The notes under the pieces: model-generated
The model's database searches: none
Told to the model about the DNA's origin: nothing
Seen by the model: the letters and a program-made list of their open reading frames with translations, nothing else
Position numbers and translations under genes: made by a program
Assembly (NCBI GenBank): GCA_947074335.1
Contig: CAMTPG010000103.1
Coordinates: forward strand, 1 to 8,138
DNA from: an uncultured Parabacteroides sp.
GTDB lineage: Bacteria > Bacteroidota > Bacteroidia > Bacteroidales > Tannerellaceae
Length of the DNA: 8,138 nt
Reading direction: 5' to 3'
Shown here: positions 1 to 6,188 of the stretch, one piece after another
Layout: every line of letters starts with the position of its first letter
Numbering within the stretch: the stretch's first letter is position 1

Positions 1-305
1 GCTAAGCCGCCATTTTTTTGTGCTTCGGCAATAGCATGAATAGCCAGTGTTGTTTTACCGGAAGATTCGGGACCATAAATTTCCACAATTCTTCCTTTGG
101 GATAACCGCCCACGCCCAATGCGGCATTCAGTGCAATCGAGCCTGAAGGAATCACTTCGATGTTTTCCACGTGCTCGTCGCCCAGCTTCATGATCGAACC
201 TTTTCCGTAGCTCTTTTCAATTTTGTCCATTGCCGCGCGAAGCGCTTTGAGTTTGTCTGCATTTACAGGTGCATTTCCTTCTTCAAATAAGTTTTCTTTT
301 GCCAT
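1..305 (-). CDS. recA: RecA recombinase, N-terminal part (cut by window edge)
   Basis: This is the first 101 residues of RecA, the ATP-dependent strand-exchange protein of homologous recombination and the co-protease that triggers SOS. The start is the ATG at 305-303 (MAKENLFEEG). The N-terminal helix region is followed by the family block KIEKSYGKGSIMKLG (residues 28-42), then IPSGSIALNAALGVGG (52-67), and a perfect Walker A motif GPESSGKT (78-85) that binds ATP. The rest, including Walker B and the DNA-binding loops, lies beyond the left edge. The start is 8 bases downstream of the peroxiredoxin stop, so recA is probably the third gene of a minus-strand operon. I see no SOS-type operator in this short gap. 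Identity is certain; whether recA also has its own promoter inside the upstream genes cannot be told. Confidence 0.98.
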   Translation of the reverse strand, partial: MAKENLFEEGNAPVNADKLKALRAAMDKIEKSYGKGSIMKLGDEHVENIEVIPSGSIALNAALGVGGYPKGRIVEIYGPESSGKTTLAIHAIAEAQKNGGL

Positions 306-313
306 CCGTTCTT

Positions 314-772
314 TTATAGATTAAGGATTTGATTTGCATGGTCTTTAGTCTTCACCTCTTTCGGACCGATGATGTGTGTCACCACACCGTTCTCATCGAT
401 GATAAAGGTCGTACGGAGTGTCCCCATGTATGAACGCCCGTACAGTTTTTTCTCAGCCCAGACACCAAACTCCTGTTGCAGTGTGGTATCTGTATCCGCA
501 ATGAGTCGGAAAGGAAGCTCCTGTTTGGCAATAAAACCCTGATGCGATTTGGCGCTGTCTTTGCTCACGCCAATCACTTCGTAGCCTGCTGCCTGCAGCG
601 CTTCATAACCATCCCGCAGGCTGCATGCTTCGGCAGTGCAGCCGCTGGTATTATCTTTAGGATAGAAATAGAGGGCTACTTTCCGACCTTTATAATCGCT
701 CATTTTCACCTCTTTTCCATCCTGATCATAACCTAATAATTCAGGTACTTTGTCACCAACACGGATAGCCAT
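314..772 (-). CDS. bcp: Thioredoxin-dependent peroxiredoxin, Bcp/PrxQ type
   Basis: A 152-residue peroxiredoxin of the Bcp/PrxQ subfamily, a cytoplasmic enzyme that reduces H2O2 and organic peroxides with electrons from thioredoxin. The family-defining stretch is visible: FYPKDNTSGCTAEACSLRD (residues 36-54). The peroxidatic Cys45 sits in the TxxC context (T42) and Cys50 lies five residues later, the spacing of atypical 2-Cys Bcp with an intramolecular disulfide. GVSKDS (68-73) and the C-terminal half with TTFIIDENGVV are also typical, and the length is normal. There is no signal peptide. It lies 11 bases after the carboxynorspermidine synthase gene and 8 bases before recA, which suggests co-transcription. 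A peroxide-defence gene next to recA makes sense for an anaerobe, but that link is inferred. Confidence 0.95.
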   Translation of the reverse strand: MAIRVGDKVPELLGYDQDGKEVKMSDYKGRKVALYFYPKDNTSGCTAEACSLRDGYEALQAAGYEVIGVSKDSAKSHQGFIAKQELPFRLIADTDTTLQQEFGVWAEKKLYGRSYMGTLRTTFIIDENGVVTHIIGPKEVKTKDHANQILNL

Positions 773-783
773 AGTCTGTATTT

Positions 784-1980
784 TTAAAATTCCAGATCTT
801 CGTTCATAATCTCATGCCAGGGTAATCCCTGCTCATTCAGCTCTTTCATGAACGGATCCGGATTGAATTCTTCCACATTCCAAACGCCCGGTTTTTTCCA
901 AACGCCCTGCATAAACAACTTAGCACCGATCATAGCCGGAACGCCGGTTGTATAGCTTACGCCCTGAGCGCCGGTTTCTTTGTAAGCAGCTTCATGACTA
1001 CAGTTATTATATACATAATAAGTCATCTCTTTGCCTGCTTTATCAATACCACGGATGCGACAGCCTATCGAAGTCTGACCGGTATAATTTTCGCCCAGAT
1101 CGCCCGGATTGGGTAATACCGCTTTCAGGAACTGAATCGGAACAATTTCCACGCCGTTGTAAAGAATCGGTTTGATGCTGTCCATACCGATATTCTGGAT
1201 AACACGCAGGTGTGTTAAATATTCCTGACCGAAAGTCATCCAGAAACGGGCACGTTTCAATGTCGGGAAATTTTTCACCAGACTTTCCAGCTCTTCGTGA
1301 TACATCAGATACGATTCGCGAACACCCACATGCGGATAATGCAATCCTTTGTGAACCGACAGCGGATCCGTTTCTTTCCATTCGCCGTTTTCGTAATATT
1401 TACCACGCTGGGTAATTTCGCGGATATTGATTTCCGGATTGAAGTTTGTGGCAAATGCTTTATGATGATCTCCGGCATTGCAATCTACAATATCCAGATA
1501 CTCCATCGCTTCGAAATAATGTTTGGCTGCATAAGCCGTAAATACACCGGTTACACCCGGATCGAAACCACAGCCCAGAATAGCAGTCAGACCTGCCTCT
1601 TCAAAGCGTTTCTTATAAGCCCATTGCCAGCTATATTCATATTTAGCTTCGTCTAATGGTTCGTAATTGGCCGTATCCAGGTAGCTTACGCCGTATGCCA
1701 GACAGGCGTCCATAATCGACAGATCCTGATAAGGCAAAGCCAGGTTAACCACTAAATCCGGTTTGAAGGCGTTGAACAAAGCAACCAGTTCGTCTACATT
1801 ATCTGCATCGACCTGTGCTGTTTGTACTTTTACATTTTTGATATCCGCCGCAATAGCATCACATTTGCTTTTTGTACGACTGGCTACCATAATATCCGTA
1901 AAAACATCGGCATTCATTGCGATCTTCTTAACAGCAACGGTACTTACGCCCCCTGCACCAATAACTAATACTCTTCCCAT
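784..1980 (-). CDS. Carboxynorspermidine/carboxyspermidine synthase (saccharopine dehydrogenase family)
   Basis: A 398-residue protein of the saccharopine dehydrogenase-like family. Its closest well-known members in Bacteroidales are carboxynorspermidine/carboxyspermidine dehydrogenases, which use NADPH to condense aspartate semialdehyde with diaminopropane or putrescine in the alternative spermidine pathway. An N-terminal Rossmann fold is seen: RVLVIGAGGVSTVAVKK (residues 3-19), then ASRTKSKCD as the likely cofactor-specificity region. The block GCGFDPGVTGVFTAYAAKH is a family hallmark. The start was set at the ATG at 1980, not at an in-frame upstream codon at 2040. The Rossmann strand begins directly after 1980, and the 20-residue upstream extension would overlap the likely promoter. 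The decarboxylase partner gene is not in the window. Saccharopine dehydrogenase proper is the alternative, less likely because Bacteroidales make lysine by the diaminopimelate route. Confidence 0.85.
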   Translation of the reverse strand: MGRVLVIGAGGVSTVAVKKIAMNADVFTDIMVASRTKSKCDAIAADIKNVKVQTAQVDADNVDELVALFNAFKPDLVVNLALPYQDLSIMDACLAYGVSYLDTANYEPLDEAKYEYSWQWAYKKRFEEAGLTAILGCGFDPGVTGVFTAYAAKHYFEAMEYLDIVDCNAGDHHKAFATNFNPEINIREITQRGKYYENGEWKETDPLSVHKGLHYPHVGVRESYLMYHEELESLVKNFPTLKRARFWMTFGQEYLTHLRVIQNIGMDSIKPILYNGVEIVPIQFLKAVLPNPGDLGENYTGQTSIGCRIRGIDKAGKEMTYYVYNNCSHEAAYKETGAQGVSYTTGVPAMIGAKLFMQGVWKKPGVWNVEEFNPDPFMKELNEQGLPWHEIMNEDLEF

Positions 1981-2029
1981 TTTACAAATAGAATTAATCT
2001 TGTTAATATACAGTTTACAAGGTTTACAA
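1981..2029. repeat. Three copies of TTTACAA in the leader
   Basis: TTTACAA occurs at 1981-1987, 2014-2020 and 2023-2029; the last two are in tandem with a period of 9 bases. They lie between the likely transcription start and the ATG of the carboxynorspermidine synthase gene. On the RNA strand they read TTGTAAA. This may be A/T-rich leader sequence by chance. Confidence 0.35.
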
Positions 2030-2037
2030 CCTATCGA

Positions 2038-2045
2038 CAAAAGTA
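2038..2045 (-). promoter_or_regulatory. Probable -7 promoter element for the minus-strand operon
   Basis: On the minus strand this reads TACTTTTG, a full match to the Bacteroidota -7 consensus TAnnTTTG. It would start a transcript near 2031, giving a leader of about 50 bases before the ATG at 1980. I find no TTG at 19-21 bases upstream, so the -33 element is poor and the call is moderate. The position excludes translation from the longer in-frame start at 2040. Confidence 0.45.
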
Positions 2046-2096
2046 CGATTATTCTTTGAAATATCTTTCATTGCCTGCCTAAAACTTAGCCAAACT

Positions 2097-2255
2097 TTAT
2101 CGGGGTGGCAATCTTTCCGACGGATGCTCCGGCCAGGTTGTGCCGGCGCTTTCAATCTTCTTTGCAATCTGTTTGGTTATTGCCTGAATCAATAGCAATA
2201 TGCACGATATTATAAGAAAAACAGCGGTAAATGTTGCACAAATCAACAAAAACAA
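2097..2255 (-). CDS. Possible small single-helix membrane protein (TTG start)
   Basis: On the minus strand an open frame runs to TAA at 2097-2099. No ATG is present; TTG codons at 2255, 2249 and 2246 could start it, giving about 50 residues. The translation looks protein-like: a strongly hydrophobic stretch (LFLLICATFTAVFLIISCIL) is followed by LLIQAITKQIAKKIESAG and a polar tail TTWPEHPSERLPPR. That is the order of a one-pass membrane anchor with a basic cytoplasmic tail. Against it: no ATG, no promoter that I can find on that strand, and overlap with the divergent peptidase promoter. It could instead be the decayed 3' end of a longer gene, or chance. I do not recognise a family. Confidence 0.25.
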   Translation of the reverse strand: MFLLICATFTAVFLIISCILLLIQAITKQIAKKIESAGTTWPEHPSERLPPR

Positions 2256-2265
2256 TTTATCTTTG
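2234..2265 (+). promoter_or_regulatory. Promoter of the S9 peptidase gene
   Basis: TTG at 2234-2236, a spacer of 21 bases, then TATCTTTG at 2258-2265, a full match to TAnnTTTG of the Bacteroidota housekeeping sigma factor. Transcription should begin near 2271-2274. That puts the in-frame TTG/ATG at 2271/2274 at the very 5' end and leaves an 80-base leader before the ATG at 2355, which supports the latter as the start. Confidence 0.75.
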
Positions 2266-2354
2266 GCTTTTTGATGAATAACACAACAGCATATTCTATG
2301 TTTAGGAATATCAGAAACCCTTTTAGTAAAATAGTATCTAATTTAAATTGCGAA

Positions 2355-4811
2355 ATGAAGAAACATGTATTAGTTGCCGCCCTTATGCTGGGCAGCGCCG
2401 GCATGATGCCTGTGTTGGCACAGGACATGACCTACAAACAACCTCCACAGGAAATTCTCGACATTGCTCTGGCCAAACAGCCGCCCACCGTTCTGCTGAG
2501 CGGCGACGGAAAATGGATGCTGCAGCTCGACAATGTGCCTTTTCTTTCGGTAGAAGAGCTGGCCAAACCCGAATATAAGCTGGGCGGTACACGTGTGACT
2601 GATATTTTTGGTCCGAGTCGGCGCGAAGGTTATTCCGGCCTCACACTGATGGATGTAACGACCAAAAAAGAATATGCAATCAGCGGGCTGCCCGAAAATC
2701 TGAATATTCTCGAAGCCGAATGGGCACCGGGATCTTCGGCGATTGCCCTGATTGTTCGCGAAACCGACGGCCTCTATCTCTGGATGGTGGATGCAGCCAC
2801 AAAAACAGCACGCCAGGTGAGTCAGCGCAAGATGAACCGCACGGCAAGCCAGCCCGGACCGGGACGCACCGCCGGTTTACGCATCAATGCAAACTGGCTG
2901 AATGATTCGGTTCTCATTGTTCCGGCCGTTCCGTTAACAGTCGGTGCCATGCCTGCACCGCCCAAAGCTCCTTCGGGCCCGGTTGTTCAGATCAGCGAAG
3001 GCAAAGCTGCACCGGCACGCACCTATCAGGATCTGCTGAAAAATCCGTATGACGAACAACTGTTCGATTATCTGTTCACTTCGCAGCTGGTTAAGATAGA
3101 ACCCCGAAAAGAGACCGAAATCGGTAAGCCGGGCATTTTTATGCAAAGTGCCCTTTCGCCGGACAAGAACTATTTGCTTACAACCACACTCGATAAACCC
3201 TATTCGTATGTTGTGCCCCGTTATTCGTTCCCGAAAACAACACAGATCCTGAATCTCAATAGCGGCGCCGTTCAGGTAATCGATAAACAACCGGTGGCCA
3301 TCGATATCATGGGTTATGATACGGCTAATCCCAATCCGCGCAATTTTGGCTGGCGTGCCGACAAGCCGGCAGTGGTTTACTGGATTCAGGCACTCGATGA
3401 GGGCAATCCGCGTAAAAACAAAGTGGAATATATGGATGCCGTTTATCAGCTCGAAGCACCTTTCGGCGGCGAAAAAGCGCTGGTGGTACAAACACCGTGG
3501 CGTTGTCGCGGTATCGACTGGTGTGATGATGAGTTCGCTTTGGTTTCCGAAAATTCGCGGGCTACGCGCCGGATGAAAACATCCTCTTTTAAACCGCTGG
3601 CTCCCGAAAACGGACTGACTACCATTTTCGATGTCTCCACCGATGATAATTATGCCTATCCCGGCTCGCCCTACAAGGTGAAAAACCAGTTAGGCCAGAA
3701 AGTGGTATATACCGATAAAGCCCACAACGAATTATTACTGATTGCCCCCGGCGGTTCACCCGAAGGCGATATGCCTTATCTGAGCCGTTACGATATCGCC
3801 AAAAAGAAAAACACCATACTCTGGCGTTGCGAAGCTCCCTATTATGAAACGATCGTTGATATTCTCGATCCTGCCCGTTTGCAGTTGATCACGGCGCGCC
3901 AGTCTGTGGATGAGCCGGTCAATTATTTCAAACGCGATCTGAAGAAGAATAAAACAACGGCATTAACCGCATTCCCCAATCCTTATCCGCAATTAGACGG
4001 CATGCAGGTTGAAAAAATCAAATACAAACGTGCCGACGGCATTGACCTGACAGCCACTTTGTATACCCCCGTTGGCTACGATAAAGAGAAAGACGGTCGC
4101 CTGCCGGTGTTGATGTGGGCGTATCCGCGCGAATATCAGTCGGCAAGCGATGCTGCACAGGTTCGCGGCTCGAAATACCTGTTCACCACCATCGATTACC
4201 GCTCGCCGGTATTCTGGGTAACACGCGGCTTTGCCGTTATGGCCAATGTGGAAATGCCTATTGTAGGCCTTGAAGGCGCCGAACCCAATGATGATTTTCT
4301 GAATCAGCTCGTGATGAATGCCGAAGCAGCTACACAGGCCATTCACGATTTGGGCGTGGGCGATACCAGTCGCATGGCAGTAGGCGGCCATTCGTATGGC
4401 GGATTTATGACGGCCAATCTGCTCTCGCACACCAACCTCTACAAAGCCGGAATTGCCCGCAGCGGTGCTTATAACCGTACACTCACTCCGTTTGGTTTCC
4501 AGACCGAGACGCGCACCTATTGGGAAATTCCCGAAATCTACAACACCATGTCGCCCTTTATGTATGCCGACAAACTGCAGGGCGCATTACTTCTGGTGCA
4601 TGGCGATGCCGACAACAACACCGGCACATTCCCCATTCAGAGCGAACGATTATTTGCGGCTGTTAAAGGACATGGCAAAACCAGTCGCCTGGTTCTTTTA
4701 CCCTACGAAAGTCACAGCTATTCGGCACAGGAAAACATTCTGCAATTGTTATTCGAGTCGGATGCCTGGCTGGATAAATATGTAAAAAATCCGAGCGGAG
4801 GTAGCAACTGA
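2355..4811 (+). CDS. Exported S9 family serine peptidase, glutamyl endopeptidase-like (S9D)
   Basis: An 818-residue prolyl-oligopeptidase-fold peptidase. Residues 1-22 are a type I signal peptide (MKK, hydrophobic core, VLA|QD), so it should act in the periplasm or beyond. Roughly residues 60-530 form the beta-propeller that limits access to the active site. The alpha/beta hydrolase domain follows, with the triad Ser680 in GGHSYGG, Asp753 in HGDADNN and His787 in ESHSY. Blocks such as SPVFWVTRGFAVMANVEMP, GIARSGAYNRTLTPFGFQ and GTFPIQSERLF match the glutamyl endopeptidase group (plant chloroplast GEP and bacterial relatives), not classical DPP IV or prolyl oligopeptidase. The triad is intact, so it is probably active, with cleavage after Glu as the family expectation. 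The ATG at 2355 was chosen because it begins the signal peptide and fits the promoter; an in-frame start at 2271 would add 28 residues in front of it. It is monocistronic: a terminator follows by 30 bases. Confidence 0.92.
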   Translation: MKKHVLVAALMLGSAGMMPVLAQDMTYKQPPQEILDIALAKQPPTVLLSGDGKWMLQLDNVPFLSVEELAKPEYKLGGTRVTDIFGPSRREGYSGLTLMDVTTKKEYAISGLPENLNILEAEWAPGSSAIALIVRETDGLYLWMVDAATKTARQVSQRKMNRTASQPGPGRTAGLRINANWLNDSVLIVPAVPLTVGAMPAPPKAPSGPVVQISEGKAAPARTYQDLLKNPYDEQLFDYLFTSQLVKIEPRKETEIGKPGIFMQSALSPDKNYLLTTTLDKPYSYVVPRYSFPKTTQILNLNSGAVQVIDKQPVAIDIMGYDTANPNPRNFGWRADKPAVVYWIQALDEGNPRKNKVEYMDAVYQLEAPFGGEKALVVQTPWRCRGIDWCDDEFALVSENSRATRRMKTSSFKPLAPENGLTTIFDVSTDDNYAYPGSPYKVKNQLGQKVVYTDKAHNELLLIAPGGSPEGDMPYLSRYDIAKKKNTILWRCEAPYYETIVDILDPARLQLITARQSVDEPVNYFKRDLKKNKTTALTAFPNPYPQLDGMQVEKIKYKRADGIDLTATLYTPVGYDKEKDGRLPVLMWAYPREYQSASDAAQVRGSKYLFTTIDYRSPVFWVTRGFAVMANVEMPIVGLEGAEPNDDFLNQLVMNAEAATQAIHDLGVGDTSRMAVGGHSYGGFMTANLLSHTNLYKAGIARSGAYNRTLTPFGFQTETRTYWEIPEIYNTMSPFMYADKLQGALLLVHGDADNNTGTFPIQSERLFAAVKGHGKTSRLVLLPYESHSYSAQENILQLLFESDAWLDKYVKNPSGGSN

Positions 4812-4840
4812 TTATTTCCGAAGGAATTAGATTAACACAT

Positions 4841-4889
4841 AAAAAATCAGATAACCGATTTAAAATTTGAACGGTTGTCTGATTTTTTT
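4841..4889 (+). terminator. Rho-independent terminator of the S9 peptidase gene
   Basis: A 17-pair stem: AAAAAATCAGA (4841-4851) pairs with TCTGATTTTTT (4878-4888), then a T-G wobble, then AACCG (4853-4857) with CGGTT (4872-4876). The loop has 14 bases and seven Ts (4883-4889) close it. The A-run on the left arm means the structure could also stop transcripts arriving from the right. Confidence 0.9.
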
Positions 4890-4898
4890 GTTTAATAA

Positions 4899-4934
4899 AC
4901 AGATGATCTCAGCCTTTGCTCATGCATCATCTGT
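4899..4934. repeat. 9-bp inverted repeat upstream of the lipoprotein gene
   Basis: ACAGATGAT (4899-4907) and ATCATCTGT (4926-4934) are perfect inverted copies around an 18-base centre that itself contains AGC/GCT. It lies after the terminator and 41 bases before the lipoprotein ATG. There is no T-run, so an operator or leader hairpin is more likely than a second terminator. I find no good TAnnTTTG promoter for the next gene here. Confidence 0.5.
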
Positions 4935-4975
4935 AGAAATGTTATTTAATTCATTCATTATAAATAGCCGGTTGT

Positions 4976-5365
4976 ATGAAGAAGAATTCGTTTATTATTT
5001 ATATTCCATTTTATCTTTACCTTTTTTTATTACTGGGATGTAATGGCAATAATGAGATTAAACTGGCTAATCAAGTGGGTTTTGTAGAACAGACCGGCGA
5101 ATTAACTTATTACAAAAGCTGCAAGAAATGGGGAATACGACCGGAGATTAATGGCGCTGTGCAAGAATCGTCACCCCTTTATCTGATAGAAAATCCGGAT
5201 GAATATATCGAGAAGAATTTGCCAAAAACCGGCATATGGAAAGTTGATTTTTCAGGCATGGCCTATCGTTCTGATCGTTCTGATATGGAACATGAAGTCT
5301 ATATCATTAAATTAGATTCAATCGATTATTATTATAAACTGGCCTGGGAGCCGGGCAGCGATTAA
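4976..5365 (+). CDS. Small lipoprotein of unknown function
   Basis: A 129-residue protein I do not recognise. Residues 1-21 are a type II signal peptide: MKKN, a long aromatic/hydrophobic core, and the lipobox LLLGC with Cys22 as the lipidated residue. It should therefore be anchored in the inner or outer membrane on the periplasmic side. The mature part is short, polar and acidic, with a further Cys near residue 48 (SCKKWG), many Tyr residues, and an Ile/Tyr-rich C-terminal segment (VYIIKLDSIDYYYKL) that looks like beta-strands. The length fits a single small beta domain. Base composition is lower in G+C than the upstream peptidase. No partner gene is adjacent on the same strand. The frame shares its last four bases with the convergent gene on the right. 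Confidence 0.75.
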   Translation: MKKNSFIIYIPFYLYLFLLLGCNGNNEIKLANQVGFVEQTGELTYYKSCKKWGIRPEINGAVQESSPLYLIENPDEYIEKNLPKTGIWKVDFSGMAYRSDRSDMEHEVYIIKLDSIDYYYKLAWEPGSD

Positions 5366-5613
5366 TCCTCCTTTTTATTTATTTTCTCTTTCATTTCGGC
5401 TATCCCGTCCTGTGTATTTTTCTTCATGCGCGAAAAAAGGCCGGATGTTTCAGCTTTCATTTTATCAGTCTGATCTTTATGGCGATGAAAGAAATCTTTT
5501 ACTCCGTCACGTAAATCTTCCGCCGATTGTTTAAGATTTTCTGTTGTATCAGGTTTGGCAGACTGATCAGTTGTTGCCTCATTTTGTTTTTTAGCTGCAT
5601 CTTCGGGTATCAT
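5362..5613 (-). CDS. Small charged, helical protein of unknown function
   Basis: An 83-residue hydrophilic protein without Cys, signal peptide or membrane segment. After a disordered-looking N-terminus rich in Thr, Gln, Asp and Lys (about residues 1-25), residues 25-80 are a run of Lys/Glu/Asp with regularly placed Leu, Phe, Met and Ile (ENLKQSAEDLRDGVKDFFHRHKD, ETSGLFSRMKKNTQDGIAEM). This predicts a long amphipathic helix or coiled coil, in the style of YtxH-like, apolipoprotein-like or stress-associated helical proteins. None of these is a firm family assignment. It follows the Fur-family gene on the same strand after a 74-base gap and meets the lipoprotein gene end to end. Two 10-base direct repeats just upstream may be regulatory. 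Confidence 0.65.
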   Translation of the reverse strand: MIPEDAAKKQNEATTDQSAKPDTTENLKQSAEDLRDGVKDFFHRHKDQTDKMKAETSGLFSRMKKNTQDGIAEMKEKINKKED

Positions 5614-5622
5614 AGGGCATCT

Positions 5623-5651
5623 TTATCATTAAATTTATAAATTATCATTAA
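5623..5651. repeat. Two direct copies of TTATCATTAA upstream of the small helical gene
   Basis: TTATCATTAA occurs at 5623-5632 and again at 5642-5651, 19 bases apart start to start, just before the start codon at 5613 on the minus strand. The reverse complement TTAATGATAA shares TTAATGA with each arm of the palindrome at 6148-6170, and it resembles half-sites of Fur-family operators. The region is very A/T-rich, so chance is possible. Confidence 0.4.
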
Positions 5652-5687
5652 TAACAAACCGGATAGTCTGTTTTGTTTAATATGAAT

Positions 5688-6095
5688 TCATAAATTTTCT
5701 TCTTTATTGCATCGATCGCAAATACCTTTAATAATTACTTCGCAATGAGTCTGCGAATATCCTTCAGGCAATTTATAGTTATGAGAAGGTATTTGATGCA
5801 TACAGGATAAAGCATGACATTTCTCACAGAAGAAATGCACATGCGAAGGCTTACTTTCCGTATTTAATGCATATTTAATGGTTGTATTATCCAGAATAAC
5901 ACGATGAATAATTTCGGCCTTTATTAACGTCTGGATTGTACGGTAAAAAGTAATGCGATCATATAGATCGCCCATTTTATCTTTGATTTCATTTTCGGTC
6001 ATCGGCATAAGCTGCTTATCTAAAATATCAATTACGGCACAACGTTGCGCCGTACTTTTTAATCCTTTATTTTTAAGCAAATCACCCGAAATCAT
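5688..6095 (-). CDS. Fur-family metal-responsive repressor (Zur-like candidate)
   Basis: A 135-residue Fur-superfamily regulator. The N-terminal winged helix has GLKSTAQRCAVIDIL (residues 11-25) and the DNA-recognition helix DRITFYRTIQTL (46-57), the equivalent of TVYRTL in Fur. The dimerisation and metal-binding domain follows, with HVHFFCEKC (85-93) and GICDRC (124-129). Cys90/Cys93 and Cys126/Cys129 form the usual structural zinc site, and His85, His87, His117 and Cys118 are candidate regulatory ligands. The start is the ATG at 6095: it aligns with family N-termini, whereas the in-frame start at 6167 would add 24 hydrophobic residues and begin inside the palindrome. It is divergent from a metal-uptake operon with a shared control region, so autoregulation is likely. 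Zur, Fur and PerR cannot be separated by sequence alone; the ZnuD-like receptor next door favours zinc. Confidence 0.9.
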   Translation of the reverse strand: MISGDLLKNKGLKSTAQRCAVIDILDKQLMPMTENEIKDKMGDLYDRITFYRTIQTLIKAEIIHRVILDNTTIKYALNTESKPSHVHFFCEKCHALSCMHQIPSHNYKLPEGYSQTHCEVIIKGICDRCNKEENL

Positions 6096-6147
6096 AATTA
6101 AACCAAACTCAAAAATTTTAATAAAAAGAAATCGATAACTAAAAATG

Positions 6148-6170
6148 TTAATGAAACATTGTTTCATTAA
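6148..6170. promoter_or_regulatory. Perfect 23-bp palindrome, probable Fur/Zur-type operator
   Basis: Arms TTAATGAAACA (6148-6158) and TGTTTCATTAA (6160-6170) are perfect inverted copies around a single base (6159). Size, A/T-richness and the odd centre fit Fur-superfamily operators. It covers the TTG -33 element (6159-6161) of the rightward promoter and lies in the first transcribed bases of the repressor gene, so a bound dimer could block the import operon and hinder the repressor gene. As an RNA hairpin it would have almost no loop, so a DNA site is more likely. Confidence 0.75.
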
Positions 6171-6188
6171 CCAGGATGCTTATCTTTG
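6159..6188 (+). promoter_or_regulatory. Rightward promoter of the metal-uptake operon
   Basis: TTG at 6159-6161, a 19-base spacer, then TATCTTTG at 6181-6188, matching TAnnTTTG in full. Transcription should start near 6194-6196, leaving only about a dozen bases before the ATG at 6207. The -33 element sits at the centre of the 23-bp palindrome, which suggests direct repression. Confidence 0.8.

Larger units (their letters stand above)
1981..2354. other. Divergent intergenic region
   Basis: These 374 bases separate the minus-strand operon from the plus-strand peptidase gene. They hold the leader repeats (1981-2029), the minus-strand -7 element (2038-2045), an island richer in G+C at about 2100-2150, the possible small minus-strand ORF (2097-2255), the plus-strand promoter (2234-2265) and an 80-base peptidase leader. 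The island contains a short CCGGC/GCCGG hairpin with an 8-base loop (around 2129-2146) and no T-run, so it is not a terminator. I see no RNA family that I recognise. Confidence 0.7.

Noticed and set aside
1981..2040. Longer N-terminus of the carboxynorspermidine synthase from 2040
   Set aside because: The Rossmann fold begins right after the ATG at 1980, and the extension overlaps the likely -7 element.
2129..2146. CCGGC/GCCGG hairpin as a terminator
   Set aside because: Only five pairs and no T-run, and it lies inside the possible small ORF.
2271..2354. Longer N-terminus of the S9 peptidase from TTG/ATG at 2271/2274
   Set aside because: It would place 28 residues before a clean signal peptide and begin at the predicted transcription start.
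2934..3491. Minus-strand open frame of 185 codons inside the S9 gene
   Set aside because: It is fully antisense to a well-supported gene and shows no recognisable domain.
3993..4430. Minus-strand open frame over the catalytic domain of the S9 gene
   Set aside because: It is a shadow of conserved coding sequence, with no promoter or domain of its own.
5632..5643. 12-bp palindrome AATTTATAAATT as an operator
   Set aside because: Pure A/T in an A/T-rich stretch; expected by chance.
5653..5677. Imperfect inverted repeat (AACAAACC / GTTTTGTT) after the Fur-family stop as a terminator
   Set aside because: Eight pairs with one mismatch, A/T-rich, and no T-run on the minus strand; too weak to call.
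6096..6167. Longer N-terminus of the Fur-family protein from 6167
   Set aside because: The 24 extra residues are hydrophobic, unlike any Fur N-terminus I know, and start inside the palindrome.
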